Below, piece by piece: positions 21,721-32,459 of a DNA stretch of 64,000 bases (its first letter is position 1; each line of letters begins with the position of its first letter). The DNA comes from Papaver somniferum (lineage: Eukaryota > Streptophyta > Magnoliopsida > Ranunculales > Papaveraceae). A program made the translations under genes and the position numbers. The notes below the pieces were generated by a model. The model searched no databases. It was given only the letters and a program-made list of their open reading frames with translations, and was not told the DNA's origin. The DNA lies in assembly GCF_003573695.1 (NCBI RefSeq), contig NC_039362.1, positions 116,663,120 through 116,727,119 of the forward strand. Reading direction: 5' to 3'.

Positions 21721-22878
21721 TAAGGCTGCACAGGAACCGACCCGAAAAACCGGACCGTGCCGGAACCGGTGGAACCGTACCTGTTTTTGTACCGAACCGA
21801 CGAAGGGGGTACAGGTACCGGTTCTAAATCTAAGAACCGAGGCTAGGGAGGTACAGGTACACGGACCTATTCAAGTACCGTCCCGTCCCGTCCCGATTGT
21901 ACCGAGCAATAATAACCCTTATATTTAGGGATTAATCTGAGTATCTGATGGACGCCGATATATATAGAAAAATTACTAGGGTTTCTCTTTTTTTTTCTCC
22001 ATCTTCTTTGCTGCTCCTCTCTCTGAGCGAACACCACACCAGTTACAGGATGGGGATTATTCTCTAAATCCACCTTCTTTGTTTCGATCATTTGATTCAT
22101 TTCTCTAGAGTCTAGATCCATCTCTTAATTTGTGGGAGATCACCAGAATTCTTGGTCATGGATGATAAAGTTGTCGTCTCACTAGTGAAGGAATTTGGAG
22201 AAAATAATAAAGTCATCTCTGGCATTGGCAATGGGAAGTGGCTCTTGACTGCTGATGGTCTTTTAGAGGTAAACCTTATTTCTCTCTGGAAGTTTCTTCT
22301 TTCTGGGTGTTATTGAAGAAGGTAACATCAAATATTTTTATGTACATACTGAAATGAGGTTATTGTTGTTTTAGGGCAAGAATTGCGTAAGTGGATATTC
22401 GATGAAACCCATTGTTAAGGTTGCTGGTGGTAAGTTGGTTGAATCAGCAGAGGCAATGGCTCATGAGAAGCTGTTGACAGAAACAGGATGGCCAGCACTA
22501 CCAACCTTCATTTCAGAACTTATTAATCTCTTAGGAATTAGTGTGGTCTTCTGAATTACTTCTCTGCTTGTCTGATCATGAATTTGTAATACAAAGGCCT
22601 CCTTTGGTGTGTTTTAAGATAGCGCTGTATCGGCTAGAACACCAAAATGAATCTTAAAATCTGAAATTAAGAGGTGGATCATCTACACAAAGATTAACAG
22701 AAAAATTAAGGACCGAGACTAGTACCGAATTGTCCCTGGTACCGTACAGGTCCCGAATGGTACCGGAACCGAGGTACAAGGTACAGGTACCGGTCCAAAA
22801 AATAGGAACCGAGGCTAGGGAGGTACAGGTACTCGGCCTCGGCAAGAACCGAGCCGAACCGTACCGTGTGCACCCTTA
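21721..22878 (+). mobile_element. Non-autonomous hAT element carrying a captured DJ-1/PfpI gene fragment (1158 bp)
   Basis: The termini are TAAGGCTGCACA (left) and TAAGGGTGCACA (right, reverse complement). They are flanked by the perfect 8-bp duplication GATAAACT (21713-21720 and 22879-22886). Length and termini fit hAT. Subterminal zones of about 170 bp at each end are packed with ACCG/GGTACC words. The middle (about 21900-22650) is not transposon-like: it has a pyrimidine-rich leader, an ATG, and two exons around an intron, matching DJ-1/PfpI proteins. The element interrupts the gypsy gag. Confidence 0.9.
22158..22554 (+). pseudogene. Captured DJ-1/PfpI-family gene fragment (two exons)
   Basis: Exons 22158-22268 and 22375-22554 with a GT...AG intron of 106 bp encode 96 residues ending at TGA. 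The fragment has VVSLVKEFGENNKVISGI, LLTADGLLEGKN, SGYSMKPIVKVAGGKLVE and WPALPTFISELINLLG. This order matches the C-terminal half of plant DJ-1-like (GATase1/PfpI) domains, which read VkeF...kpiasICHG...L..AG.lkGkk.t.y...kp....AGg.w.e...WPahP.Fi..fl..LG. The nucleophile-elbow cysteine (ICHG) is replaced: here the aligned residues are IGNG. The N-terminal half is absent. So it is not a working DJ-1; whether it is transcribed is unknown. The retained intron points to capture from genomic DNA, not from mRNA. Confidence 0.7.
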
Positions 22879-22886
22879 GATAAACT

Positions 22887-23784
22887 GGTTTGAATTTGCT
22901 CATGGTATTTGTGTTCGATTTGAAAACCATGTTGAAGGAAATTTTATTGGTAGTTTTAATAAATTGGTACAACTTAACTCTGTAGAAGAGTATTTTGAGG
23001 AATTCGAAGCTCTTAAAGCTTTGATGCTTGCTAACAATCCATCTTTAAGTGCGCATTATTTTTTCATGAGTTTCATTAGTGGGTTGAAGGAGGAATTGCG
23101 CAATTCTGTAGCTATGTTTTACCAAAAATCACTTGCACAAGCTTTTTCTCTAGCAAGAATGGAGGAACAGAAGTGTTAATCCACCTCTACTAAGAGCATT
23201 AAACCCAACTCCAGCTCTTTTACTAACTCCAGAGCTTTTTCTACCACCACCATTCCTCCTAAACCACTTTCCAATTCATACACTACTTCAAAGTCAGCTC
23301 CTACAACACCAAAGGCTTATTCACCCACAACTCTAAACCTGCATCAACCAATCTAATTATTAAGAGACTAATACAGGAGCAGATGCGCATTCGCAGAGAT
23401 AAAGGTCTTTGTTATAATTGTGATGAAGTTTATTCAATGGGCCATAAGTGCAAGGGTAGACATCAATTATTTATGGTGCAAACTGAGAGTTCTGATACAC
23501 ATGACACAAAGGCTGAGAAAGAGGCTTTTGAAGAAGCTGTAGAATCACCACTTGAATCTGACATGAAGATTTCTCTTCATGATCTCACTAGTACTATCAC
23601 AGGTGACACTATAAGAATTCCTGGTCTTCTTAAGAAACAATCTATTTCCGTTATTATTGATACTGGTAGCACAACTAGTTTCTTAGATTGTTCTCTAGCT
23701 ACTAAGCTCAAATGCAAAGTAGAGCAAACTGCTCATATGTTGGTTACAGTTGCCAATGGGGAGAAAACAGTAAGTACCGGTATT
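22887..23784 (+). pseudogene. Ty3/gypsy gag C-terminal part, zinc knuckle and protease (truncated)
   Basis: The gag domain resumes after the hAT duplication (WFEFAHGICVRF; later VQLNSVEEYFEEFEAL and SGLKEELRNSV) and ends at an in-frame stop at 23179. Degenerate Ser/Pro/Thr-rich sequence follows to 23380. A frame at 23383-23799 then holds a zinc knuckle (GLCYNCDEVYSMGHKCKG, C-x2-C-x6-GH-x2-C) and a retropepsin with the catalytic motif IIDTGSTTSFLD. The gypsy frame ends where the Copia-type LTR starts at 23785. Reverse transcriptase, RNase H and integrase are not in the window and should lie beyond 64 kb if retained. Confidence 0.85.
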
Positions 23785-24528
23785 TGTTTTAGAGCATAGC
23801 TCGGTTGAACCCACCAAGCGTTGGTATGTCAAGTTTGGTTGTCATATTTTAGTGAATCAAAACTCACTTTAAGATTCGATTGATTATGTACTAGACTCAA
23901 CTTCGTATAGGTTAGCTTGAAAGTATTAGGATATGAGACATTACAAGTATTGCGAAGACTTGAAGAAGTGAAGAAGTAAGAAGCTACAACGACAACATCA
24001 TCCTTCCACTTGAGGTTAGTGATATTTGACTTGAACTGTTTCATTCCCTAACGTATCTTTCAAGTCGTGCATATTGAAAACAAAACTGTGAAGCATGAAC
24101 ACTCTAGATAGACATAGTATTAAGGAATACAATACGAGGTTTATTTCTTAACCATTAAACTTTATAGATAAGACATCGACATAATCGTTTAAATGCTATT
24201 GTGATTATGTATGGGTATGAGGTGAGGATTTCATCCTAGGAAACAATGTCTTCACATGTGTTTTAAGGAAGTAAGTTCATAAACATGTTTATGAATCGAA
24301 AAAGAAATCGTCAGGCGTTATTGGGATTGTTATTCATTGCATATCTTGTGAACATCTAATATGTGTGATTTAGAATAACCGCTCACGACTTGTTTGTGTT
24401 CTTGGTAAAACTATTCACAAAGGCCTGACTTATGTATTGATATGACTTTTATTAGGGAAACCGATCTTAAGTAATCACCTGAGATGGTATGATCGAGTTT
24501 GTGATTTGTTGAACCGAATCTGGGTAAT

Positions 24529-24733
24529 GGGGAACCGATCCTATGAAGATGTGCAACACATCACAAAGGGGAATCGATCCTTATATGAGGTGCAACAATT
24601 TTGTAACAGAAAGGGGAACCGATCCTATGGACATGTGCAACACGTTTTTAGGCAAAGGGGAACCGATCCTATGGACATGTGCAACACATATAAGTTAGAT
24701 ACCATATATATGTGGGGAACCGATCCTAGTACC
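24529..24733 (+). repeat. GGGGAACCGATCC minisatellite in 5' LTR of element C (5 units)
   Basis: Five units of 39-57 bp begin GGGGAACCGATCCTATG, most followed by ...TGTGCAACAC. They lie in U3 about 550-750 bp upstream of the TATA box at 25274. The repeats happen to be open in one frame, which creates a misleading short ORF. Confidence 0.8.
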
Positions 24734-25273
24734 TAGTCAACCGAATTTTAGAAAGCTAGTGTGACTATGCACAGTACTCACATGGAGGTAGAACCGAAAC
24801 TTGTTTTGGTAGAACCGTTAAACCCATGATTTGTGATTGAGTGTTCTTGATCAATCACATAGTTCTTGAAAGTCAGATGAACCAATTCTAAACTTTTTTG
24901 GAAGTGTGGCAAATCGGTTTCAAGGTTGTAAGTATGAAAGAGGACTTACAAAGTAAGGATGTCGACATACTTTGAAATACAATAATGTTTATCTTTTATT
25001 GTTCAAAGTTATTCCTTAATAGCTAATAGAAGAAAATCCCAGGATCGAAATATAAATAAGTTAAGAATCTTTTAATTAAGGTTGTTAATTTTATTTTAGG
25101 AAAATGAGAATTAGTAATGTGCATTTACTAGTTGAGATTTTCCAAAGAGATTTTCGGTCATTATTTTGGACAAAGTATTTCCAGGAATTATGGAAACCGA
25201 ATTTGGAATATATTGAATATCTTTGACAATATTTTCGGTTTTGGAAATTCCTTGGTGTCCAAACTTCCTTGTC

Positions 25274-25281
25274 TATAAATA
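25274..25281 (+). promoter_or_regulatory. TATA box of outer element 5' LTR
   Basis: TATAAATA after CTTGTC, followed by GAAGTTTGCA; the same position and flanks as in the 3' LTR at 41758. Transcription would begin about 30 bp downstream, near 25310. The inner element now separates it from the rest of the element. Confidence 0.6.
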
Positions 25282-25343
25282 CTTGAAGTTTGCATTTCTA
25301 GCAAACTAATCCTTCGTGACAGCAAACTTCCTCGGTTGTGTTG

Positions 25344-28055
25344 TGATGAGTGCTAAAAAGTGCATATTTTTATATATTTTTCTTGGCATTTAACTCATCT
25401 TTTGTGCATTAATTCTACATTTTATCCCATATTCTGTATTTTCATTGTTTTCAAGAATAAATATTTTTCTTACTTAATCTTGCATTTTTAGGTAATAAAT
25501 GAAGTTCGGATGAGTCGCGGAGCGAAAAGAGCAGAAAAGTAGTGAAAAGCCAGGAAGAATTACGCAAGGAAGCCGCAAAGAATGGAGCACACGTCCAAAA
25601 AGCTAGGAATGGGCTCAAGAAGGAAGAATTGTTCTTAAAGAAGATATGGGCTTGGCATACCCAAGGCCCAAAACCCTTACCCAAACCCATTTTCTATATC
25701 CATAACCGCCTCCATTCTCAGCCGTTAGATGGGACTACATCGAAATCCTACGGTCGATCCTTCGTAGAGCATCAAAATCTGAAGTCTATGCAAAACACCA
25801 CAGCGCTTAAATTCCAAGCCTTCAGATTAGATTGTAGTTGAATCCAACGATCGCTTCTTTGCCTGCGCATCAAACCTCGATACTTCCGCTTAACACTACA
25901 ACACCTAACTCCATCTGGTGTCGTTAATTTTGTTGTATTGTATAATCCAACGGTCGCTTCAGGATCCACTTCATCTCACCGTCAGATTGATCTTTCATCT
26001 CCATATCCCACGGTAGAGATTCTCCAAACATCGAACTCGATGATCCCGCTACACACCATAGAGACCGAACCCTATGACCTAACCAAACATCCCCTTCTTC
26101 CCAAAACAATCGACCTTCACCTTCTTCCTCTCCACCATACCCTGTGCAGAACCACCACCATCACCCTGCCATTGCCATCGCCACCACCTACTCCATAGCC
26201 ACCTAAACACCACCACCAACTCCACTATAATCATTCCCCCCATCTTCTAGCCATCTATCCTACCAATTTCTTTTCTTTTCTTTCTCAGAAAACCCTAGGA
26301 AAGAAATTGGTACAATAGCTAGGGCTAGAGAAGAAATAGAAGCATGGAGAGGAGCAGGAGACTAAGGAGAAGAATGGGTCGAAGTCAGTAGCGTGTAATC
26401 GCATCAATTTGGATAAGAATTTACCAAACCCTAGTTCTGTCAATTTGGGGGTTTTTACATAAATCCTAATTAGGTTGAGATAGAGCATGGAGAAGATAAA
26501 GTGGGTGATATAGGGTAGGTAATTGAACCTAACTGTGATTTTCTGTCACATTAGGTAGAACCCTAATGTCTACTGTTTTGGGAATTTTTGGGTGAAAAGG
26601 GTGTAAACCCTAATTATGTAATTGGGTATAAAAAGGGGACTGTGGGTATGATGTAAAGGCTTATGCCTGGATTAGCCAGTGTGTCACCCAAGAGCACTGG
26701 AATAGCCAGTGTCTCAAGGGTTAGTGTTTAATTTGCAACTATCTTTATGTTTATTCCATTACTCTTGTTTAGTTTCAGTTCAGTTGCTCTTATTTAGTTT
26801 CAATTCAGTTCATGTTTTTGTTTTATGTCTTCTGTGTTTGTTTATGTTCAGTTCAATGCTCTGTTTAGTAATTGTTTTGTTTTTGTTGCTGTTATGTGAG
26901 CTCACATGTGTATGTGTATAGCTAGGCTGAGATGATGCCTTAAGTCACTGTTAGTGGTGGAATGCTAGGTTATAATTCATGTAAATTGAGTTGATTGAGT
27001 AATGGAGGAATTTAGTGCTCAACTGTGCTTGTGATTGATTGTGCTGTCAAAAGACAGTCAATGCTAGGAGTAAACAGTTGAGCAAGCTTCTTCTCCTTCC
27101 ATTCCATTTATGTATGCCCTGGAACATAGGCAGGCTTGAACCTTCACCTAGATCCATTGGGGACAGGTATTTAACATAGAATTACACCATCTGGCTAGGT
27201 CACAAGGTGGATTCATAACCTAGTTGTGTTGTTTCTCTGTTTTGTATCTGTAATTTTGCTCCCCTGCCATTGCCCTTGGCTTAGGCCTTGGTTTATCTCT
27301 TTGTCATTCTTTATGCCATTGTCACCTTCACCATCATCATTGTTGTTTGCTGTTTGCTTTTGCCATTGTAAATATCCATGTTTTACCTTGGCCTAGTGCC
27401 ACTGCTACATTTAGTTTGCTCCACCTCCCCTACCATCTTCTTATTTCCCTGGCCTTGCTGCCAGTTCTGCTCAGTTGCCCTGCAACCCTGCCTGCTTACC
27501 TTCCTCCCCTGCTGCTGCTGCTTCTTCTTCTCCAGCCCAGCCTTGTCTGCTGCTGCTGAAGCCACCACTGCTGCTGCTCCAGGTCTAGTTCAATTCTGGG
27601 CTACAAGTCCAGTAATTACAAAAGCCCACTGTATCTGTTAAGGCCTAAGGCCCAGTTCAGTTCAGTTCAGTTCATTTCAAAGACTACTGAAGCCCAGATT
27701 CATTACAAAGCCCAGTTCAGTCTTGGGTTAATCTAGAAGCCCATTGACACTCAAAGCCCAGTGCACTTCAAAGGCCAAGCCTAGTGCACTTCAAGACCAA
27801 CTGAGCCCAAGCTCAGTTCACTTCATTGTCAAACAAGCCTATAATCCAAAGGTACCCTAAGCCCAAAGCCCAAAAGGCTTCATAGTTACCCAATAGCAAT
27901 TTAGAGCCCAAATAGCTAGAAACTCCAAACACCCCCAGTCTCTGTGGATCGACCCGTACTTGCACGAGCTACAACCGACGACCGTGCACTTGCGGTATTA
28001 CTGTAGGCCCGCGTTTCATTTCGCTTCAATTTTATACGCTTTCCCGGGCCCACCA
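25344..28055 (+). mobile_element. 5' LTR of the gag-only element (2712 bp)
   Basis: Begins TGATGAGTGCTAAAAAGTGC and ends CCCGGGCCCACCA just before the primer site. It holds a TATA box (26627), a CTG-rich stretch (27490-27580), and a run of CAGTT repeats around 27650-27670, one unit longer than in the 3' LTR. Confidence 0.92.
26627..26634 (+). promoter_or_regulatory. TATA box, 5' LTR of gag-only element
   Basis: GGGTATAAAAAGGGGAC is a strong TATA context, present in the same place in the 3' LTR (33743-33750). Confidence 0.65.
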
Positions 28056-28061
28056 AGTTTT

Positions 28062-28079
28062 TGGCGCCGTTGCCGGGGA
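28062..28079 (+). other. Primer-binding site, tRNA-Asp type
   Basis: TGGCGCCGTTGCCGGGGA is an 18-bp perfect complement to the 3' end of plant tRNA-Asp (GTC) including CCA. It starts 6 bp after the LTR. This primer is typical of Athila-type elements. Confidence 0.8.
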
Positions 28080-29408
28080 CTTGGCTGCCGTGTTTTTGAA
28101 GTTTTTCTTGCTGTTCTTTGCATACTCATACCTGCTGTGTAGTTCTGATAAGCATCTTAGTGTACTCATCTTGCATATTGCATCTGTAGCTGTAACTTAG
28201 TACCACATGTAGTTCTGCACCATTGTAGTTCAGCATCATTCCTGTCACTTTGCTGATTTTTACTTCATTCCTGTACCTATTTGTTTCAGCTGTAAATTGT
28301 AGTTCTTTACTGCATCTTAGTTTGTTCACTGCATAGGCAGCTGTAGCTCATCTTGCATTCTCAGCTGCATTCTCATACCAGCTGCATTCTTTGCTTGCTT
28401 CTCATAATCAGTTGTGTAGCTTGCTGTAGATTACCTGCCATTTTGTAGTTGTTAACCTAGCATCACTGCATTTTCATTTTCACTGTCCCTGCATTCCATT
28501 TTCATTTGTAACTTCTATAACTACATGTTAGTTTTCCGTTTGTAGCTGCACCTACATCATTGTCCTGTCCATTCCTGGCTTGGGTTGTTGCTTTACCCAT
28601 TTGTTTCAGAGATCTGAACTTCTTATCTGAGCTGCCAGGTGCCTGAGCTTGTGGTGTTGCTGATAAACAAGCCTGCAAACTGCCTGTTGCTGTTGTTGAG
28701 CTGTGCTGCTAGCCTGAACTGCTGCTGTGGAGCTGGTGCTGCACTATTGTTGCTAGAACTTGTGCTCCTGATGGTGCTCCTGCTGGTGCCAGGCCAAGTC
28801 TGCTGCAACCCCTGCTGCCTGGTGCTAAATTGAGCCATCAAGCCCAACTGGGCCTGCTGAAGTTGCTGCCAAGCTTAACAAGTTGAGCCAAGCCCAACTG
28901 GCCTGAACAAAGACAAAAGCTTAGGATGATCCAAAGCCCAACTGGGCTTTTGCAACCAAACTGAACAGCTGGGCTGTGCTTCAAAGGTAAGCCTAAACCC
29001 ATTAAGAGAACCCAACCTGTGGGCTTCCATTTTTTATCTGTGGCCATGTAATAATTATTTTAATTTTATTTCTTTCTTTATTTGGGATTGTAATAATTTT
29101 AGTTTTATTTTTATTTTCTTTTTTTGTGGGTTTGTAATAATTAGTTTTATTTTTATTTTTTTCTTTATTTGGGCTTGTAATTTAGTTGTTTGTTAGGCTT
29201 GTAGTTTCTTTTAAACTAAAATTTGGTCTTCAAAACCCAACACAAAAAAAAAAAAAAAAAAAAAATTGCTCCTAATTTCGAAAACCAAATTTTTAATCCC
29301 ATAAAAACCAAAGTTTTCAAAACCCATAAAAAACCAAAATTCTCCCATAAAAAACCAAATTTTTGAAAACCCTTTAAAACCAAATAGTGGGCTTTGTGTC
29401 TTTTCAAT
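28080..29408 (+). other. Long untranslated leader of the gag-only element
   Basis: About 1.3 kb without a convincing ORF. It is rich in CTG/GCTGC (28620-28830) and AGCCCAACTGGGC-like inverted words (28850-29000). Then comes a T-rich zone, an A run at 29243-29264, and several CCATAAAAAACCAAA repeats (29295-29385). Confidence 0.6.
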
Positions 29409-30811
29409 ATGGGCCAACCTAGTGCTCTCCATGAATACATGTATCCCACAATAAAAATTCCATTATCATGTATTGTCTTACCTCAAACCAATAACCCTTT
29501 TAAAATAAATGCAAGCATGATACAAATACTTCCTTTATTTCGAGGGTTCGATTCTGAGAACCCCTATACTCATGTAAGAGAGTTTGAACAAATTTGTCGG
29601 ACTATGCAACCTGATCATATGTCCGAAGACTCTTTGAAATTGCGTTTGTTTACATTTTCTCTAAAGGAAAGGGCCAAAACATGGTTTTACGGTTTGAGAC
29701 CACAATCAATCAACACTTGGGACCAACTCACAGATCTATTTTTCAAAAAATTCTTTCCACATCATAGGACCATGCTATTCGTCAAAGTATCAATTGTTTT
29801 GTCCAATTGGATGAGGAAACTGTTTTTGACTATTTTGAACGTTTTAATGATTTGTTGAGCGAATGTCCACACCATGGATTTGAGAAGTGGAGACTTGTCG
29901 CTATCCTCTATGAGGGACTAGACTTTAAATCTCGAGCCATGGTTGAGTGTATGTGTAATGGTGAATTTCTTGATAAAACTGTGGATGATGCATGGAAATT
30001 TTTAGCTGAGATTGCAGAGAAAACCCGTCACTGGGAATCCATTAGGGAAACTGAGACACTGTCACATGATATAGGTGGTAATGAATTGAACTTTGGAAAT
30101 AGCATGTCTAGTCCTTCTCATGTGTATGATATTGAATATGAACCTAATCTAGAGGAACATGAGTTGACTAATGACACCACAACTGCTAATAGGGACAAGT
30201 ATGCATATTACTATGATGATGATGATGATGATGTTATGTTAGAAGAACATGTCTATGCTGAAAATGTTGTGGAACCTTTGGTTTCAAATACATTAGGCTT
30301 TTCTGCCCCGACCTTCATGAATGATATTTCTTCTAGTATTTCATATGCATGTGATGTTGATACTGATTTAGATATTGTGCAATTATCCTGTGAAGAGCAT
30401 GACTTAGGTAAATCTTCTGTTGACACTAATGATCCTATGCATGAAAACATAGTTGATGTGTCTGATTCCATACTTAAGCCACAATATATTGCTTCTGTTG
30501 ATGATAATTTGAATATATCGGATAACCATGATTCTGAATTAGGACTTGTGCAAATTTTTTGTGATGATGAGCATGCTACACATCTTGAGTGTGACTTAGA
30601 TAATGCTGATGTGACTGATAATATTGATACTCTTGATCTCATGCATGTGAGACGCTTAGATGTCACTTTCTTGCCTAAGTCACAATCTGATAGCCTTGCA
30701 TCCTACCTAGATTTAGTTTGTCACAATATTGTCAAACCAATTTTCATGAGAATACCTAATCTAGGCCTGGAACTGTGTGCTTCCAAGTCCTTTGGACTAT
30801 TTTGCATCTAA
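29409..30811 (+). pseudogene. Gag (Retrotrans_gag) of the Athila/Tat type, frameshifted
   Basis: The chosen start is MGQPSALHEYM at 29409 (an upstream in-frame Met exists at 29394). The core has LPLFRGFDSENPYTHVREFE, LKLRLFTFSLKERAKTWFYG and TWDQLTDLFFKKFFP, hallmarks of plant Ty3/gypsy gag. Near 29770 the frame shifts by one base. From there sequence in the second frame continues the domain (RQSINCFVQLDEETVFDYF, then CPHHGFEKWRLVAILYEGL). The C-terminal 200 residues are very acidic, with a run of six Asp near 30210-30235, and no zinc knuckle is seen. The total would be about 465 codons. The frameshift could be real or a sequencing error. Confidence 0.82.
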
Positions 30812-31106
30812 GTATACTTCTGAGGAACCACAGTTGGAATTAGCATGTGTACCCGTCCCTAGCAAAGTTCATTTCGAATTAGACCTTGTGCATGATGAAC
30901 CCCAAAACTGCGAGATTTTGTTTCCAAAATTTTATGTTGAAAAATCCAGGTTTGGGGGTAGCTCATTTTGTTTCACAGCTTCACTTGCATGCCTATCATA
31001 TTATTATTGTGTGAAGCTGTTGAAACCTCTACACTTTGTCTTTTGGGTTGATCCTCAACTCTTTAGATTGTTAGTGTATGGTGAATTTTTGTATATAATC
31101 CAGTAG
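30777..31106 (+). CDS. Second small ORF of the gag-only element, function unknown
   Basis: A 109-codon frame overlaps the end of gag. It contains KSRFGGSSFCFTA, then a hydrophobic stretch (SLACLSYYYCVKLLKPLHFVFWVD) and PQLFRLLVYGEFL. I recall similar FGGSS...PQLFRLLVYGE blocks in predicted proteins of other plants, which would mean it is a conserved accessory part of such elements, but I cannot verify this here. The start codon is uncertain; the frame may be read as a continuation of gag after another frameshift. Confidence 0.45.
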   Translation: MLPSPLDYFASKYTSEEPQLELACVPVPSKVHFELDLVHDEPQNCEILFPKFYVEKSRFGGSSFCFTASLACLSYYYCVKLLKPLHFVFWVDPQLFRLLVYGEFLYIIQ

Positions 31107-31379
31107 ATAAAATTTTAAAACCCTTTTGTTCCTTTTGTATATATTTTGCTAATCCAATATGATCTCGGCTGACATATGTTGGATTTTTGCCTTGAATAAC
31201 GGAGTTCAAACTTGCTTTCGCCGAAATCGGGTATCTCTTTCCTTTTTCTACACTAGCATCTTCATGTATGTGTTATAATTGTTATTTTGAAACATTGAGG
31301 ACAATGTTTAGTTTAGGTTTGGGGGTGAAAAGTAGATACTTTGATAATATGCCATAATTGAAAAAGAACTTCCTTTTTG

Positions 31380-31412
<33 letters not shown>

Positions 31413-32444
31413 AAAATGATAAAAACATAAAAATGGAGCTCATTTACCTTGAAACGTTGACTCTTGTGCAAATATGTAATTATTAGGAGTCTTAGTCTAG
31501 ATATTTAGGCACCCTGATTCTAGCACAATTCACATAGTGATAAGAAACTTGCACGCGCACGATCTACCAATACATGTATAGCCTCGATCTTCAAGGTGTT
31601 TGATAGGAAGTCACGATTGCCAATCACTTTAGAATACTGAACGAAACTTGACTAGCTTGTTCTTTGGTTGGTTGGGATAGAAGGTGGAGGTTACATTAAG
31701 AAAAACAACCATCGAATTTAACTGGGTGCATCAAAAAGGGCTACCTCTTGCAAAGTGTCATGTAATTTTTTGTTTCCTTTTGTATTTGTATCAAAAATGT
31801 CTCCTTTTCAGAAAAAAAAAATAAAAAAAAAATTAATCAAGTATTTATCAATTCCATCCTCTCTTGTTCCAAAAATAAAAGAGAGTAGTCAATGTAAATA
31901 AGAGTCATGTAAAGAGTCATCTTTTGTGTTTTATCGTAATAAGCAAGGAAGGGTGTATGCCATTGATGTACAACGCGAGTAATTGTGAAATACCTCCAAC
32001 TCATTCACAATTCTCGTAAAGTCCGGACAGCTAGCTAGATTTCGACCTTGGTTCTTAGCCTGAGAAACTATCCCTTGGTGATTAGTAGTCATAACATCCG
32101 ATCTTTCTTTACACATGTGTAGATACACTTTACACTCTTATCACATGTCTTTATTTGTTATCAGTGCTAGGATTGTGCCTTCGATAGCTAGATTGACATC
32201 TCCATTTTGCTGTGAGCTTCTACTGACTTGCGCATGTCACATTTGATGGAATCTGAGCTTATATTTTGACCTAGAACTTTGTAGGTACGTTCTAAGCAAA
32301 CCTTCACAAGATTTCACTCGTCCACTAGGGACACTTAGTGGTTTAAAAGGCTTAGTGCATATGCTAAATGCATTCGAGAGACCAGCGATAGTGGTATAGT
32401 TAGGATTTCCTTAGTTTTGTTTTACTTGAGGACAAGTAAAATTC
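31107..32444 (+). other. Non-coding 3' region of the gag-only element
   Basis: No ORF with recognisable content. It holds an A run of about 30 bases (31380-31410), a second A-rich run (31811-31832), and a polypurine-tract-like AGGTTTGGGGGT at 31315-31326, which is 1.13 kb before the true tract. This is where the pol genes would lie in an autonomous relative. Confidence 0.7.
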
Positions 32445-32459
32445 AGGTTTGGGGGTATT
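32445..32459 (+). other. Polypurine tract of the gag-only element
   Basis: AGGTTTGGGGGTATT lies directly before the 3' LTR at 32460 and follows TTGAGGACAAGTAAAATTC, a context seen in Athila/Tat-type elements. Confidence 0.75.

Larger units (their letters stand above)
23785..25343 (+). mobile_element. Outer element C: 5' LTR, first part
   Basis: Begins TGTTTTAGAGCATAGCTCGG, compared with TGTTAGAGTATAGCTCGG in the 3' LTR. It continues colinear with 40268-41829, with scattered differences of a few percent by eye. It ends at the TGTTG target site of the inner element. Confidence 0.88.

Noticed and set aside
21867..22121. 84-codon minus-strand frame in the hAT element
   Set aside because: Antisense of the pyrimidine-rich leader of the captured gene.
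22158..22554. A functional DJ-1 gene
   Set aside because: N-terminal half missing, nucleophile Cys replaced, and it lies wholly within a hAT element.
24506..24736. 76-codon frame with repeated GNRSY peptides (and the copy at 40935-41216)
   Set aside because: It is the LTR minisatellite read as protein; unit lengths vary and it lies in U3.
27347..27641. Leu/Ser/Cys-rich and Ala-rich frames (also 34463-34757 and 28639-28833)
   Set aside because: Translation of CTG-rich LTR and leader DNA; frames exist on both strands with no domain.
30253..30666. 137-codon minus-strand frame
   Set aside because: Antisense shadow of the acidic C-terminal part of gag; its composition mirrors the Asp/Glu-rich sense frame.
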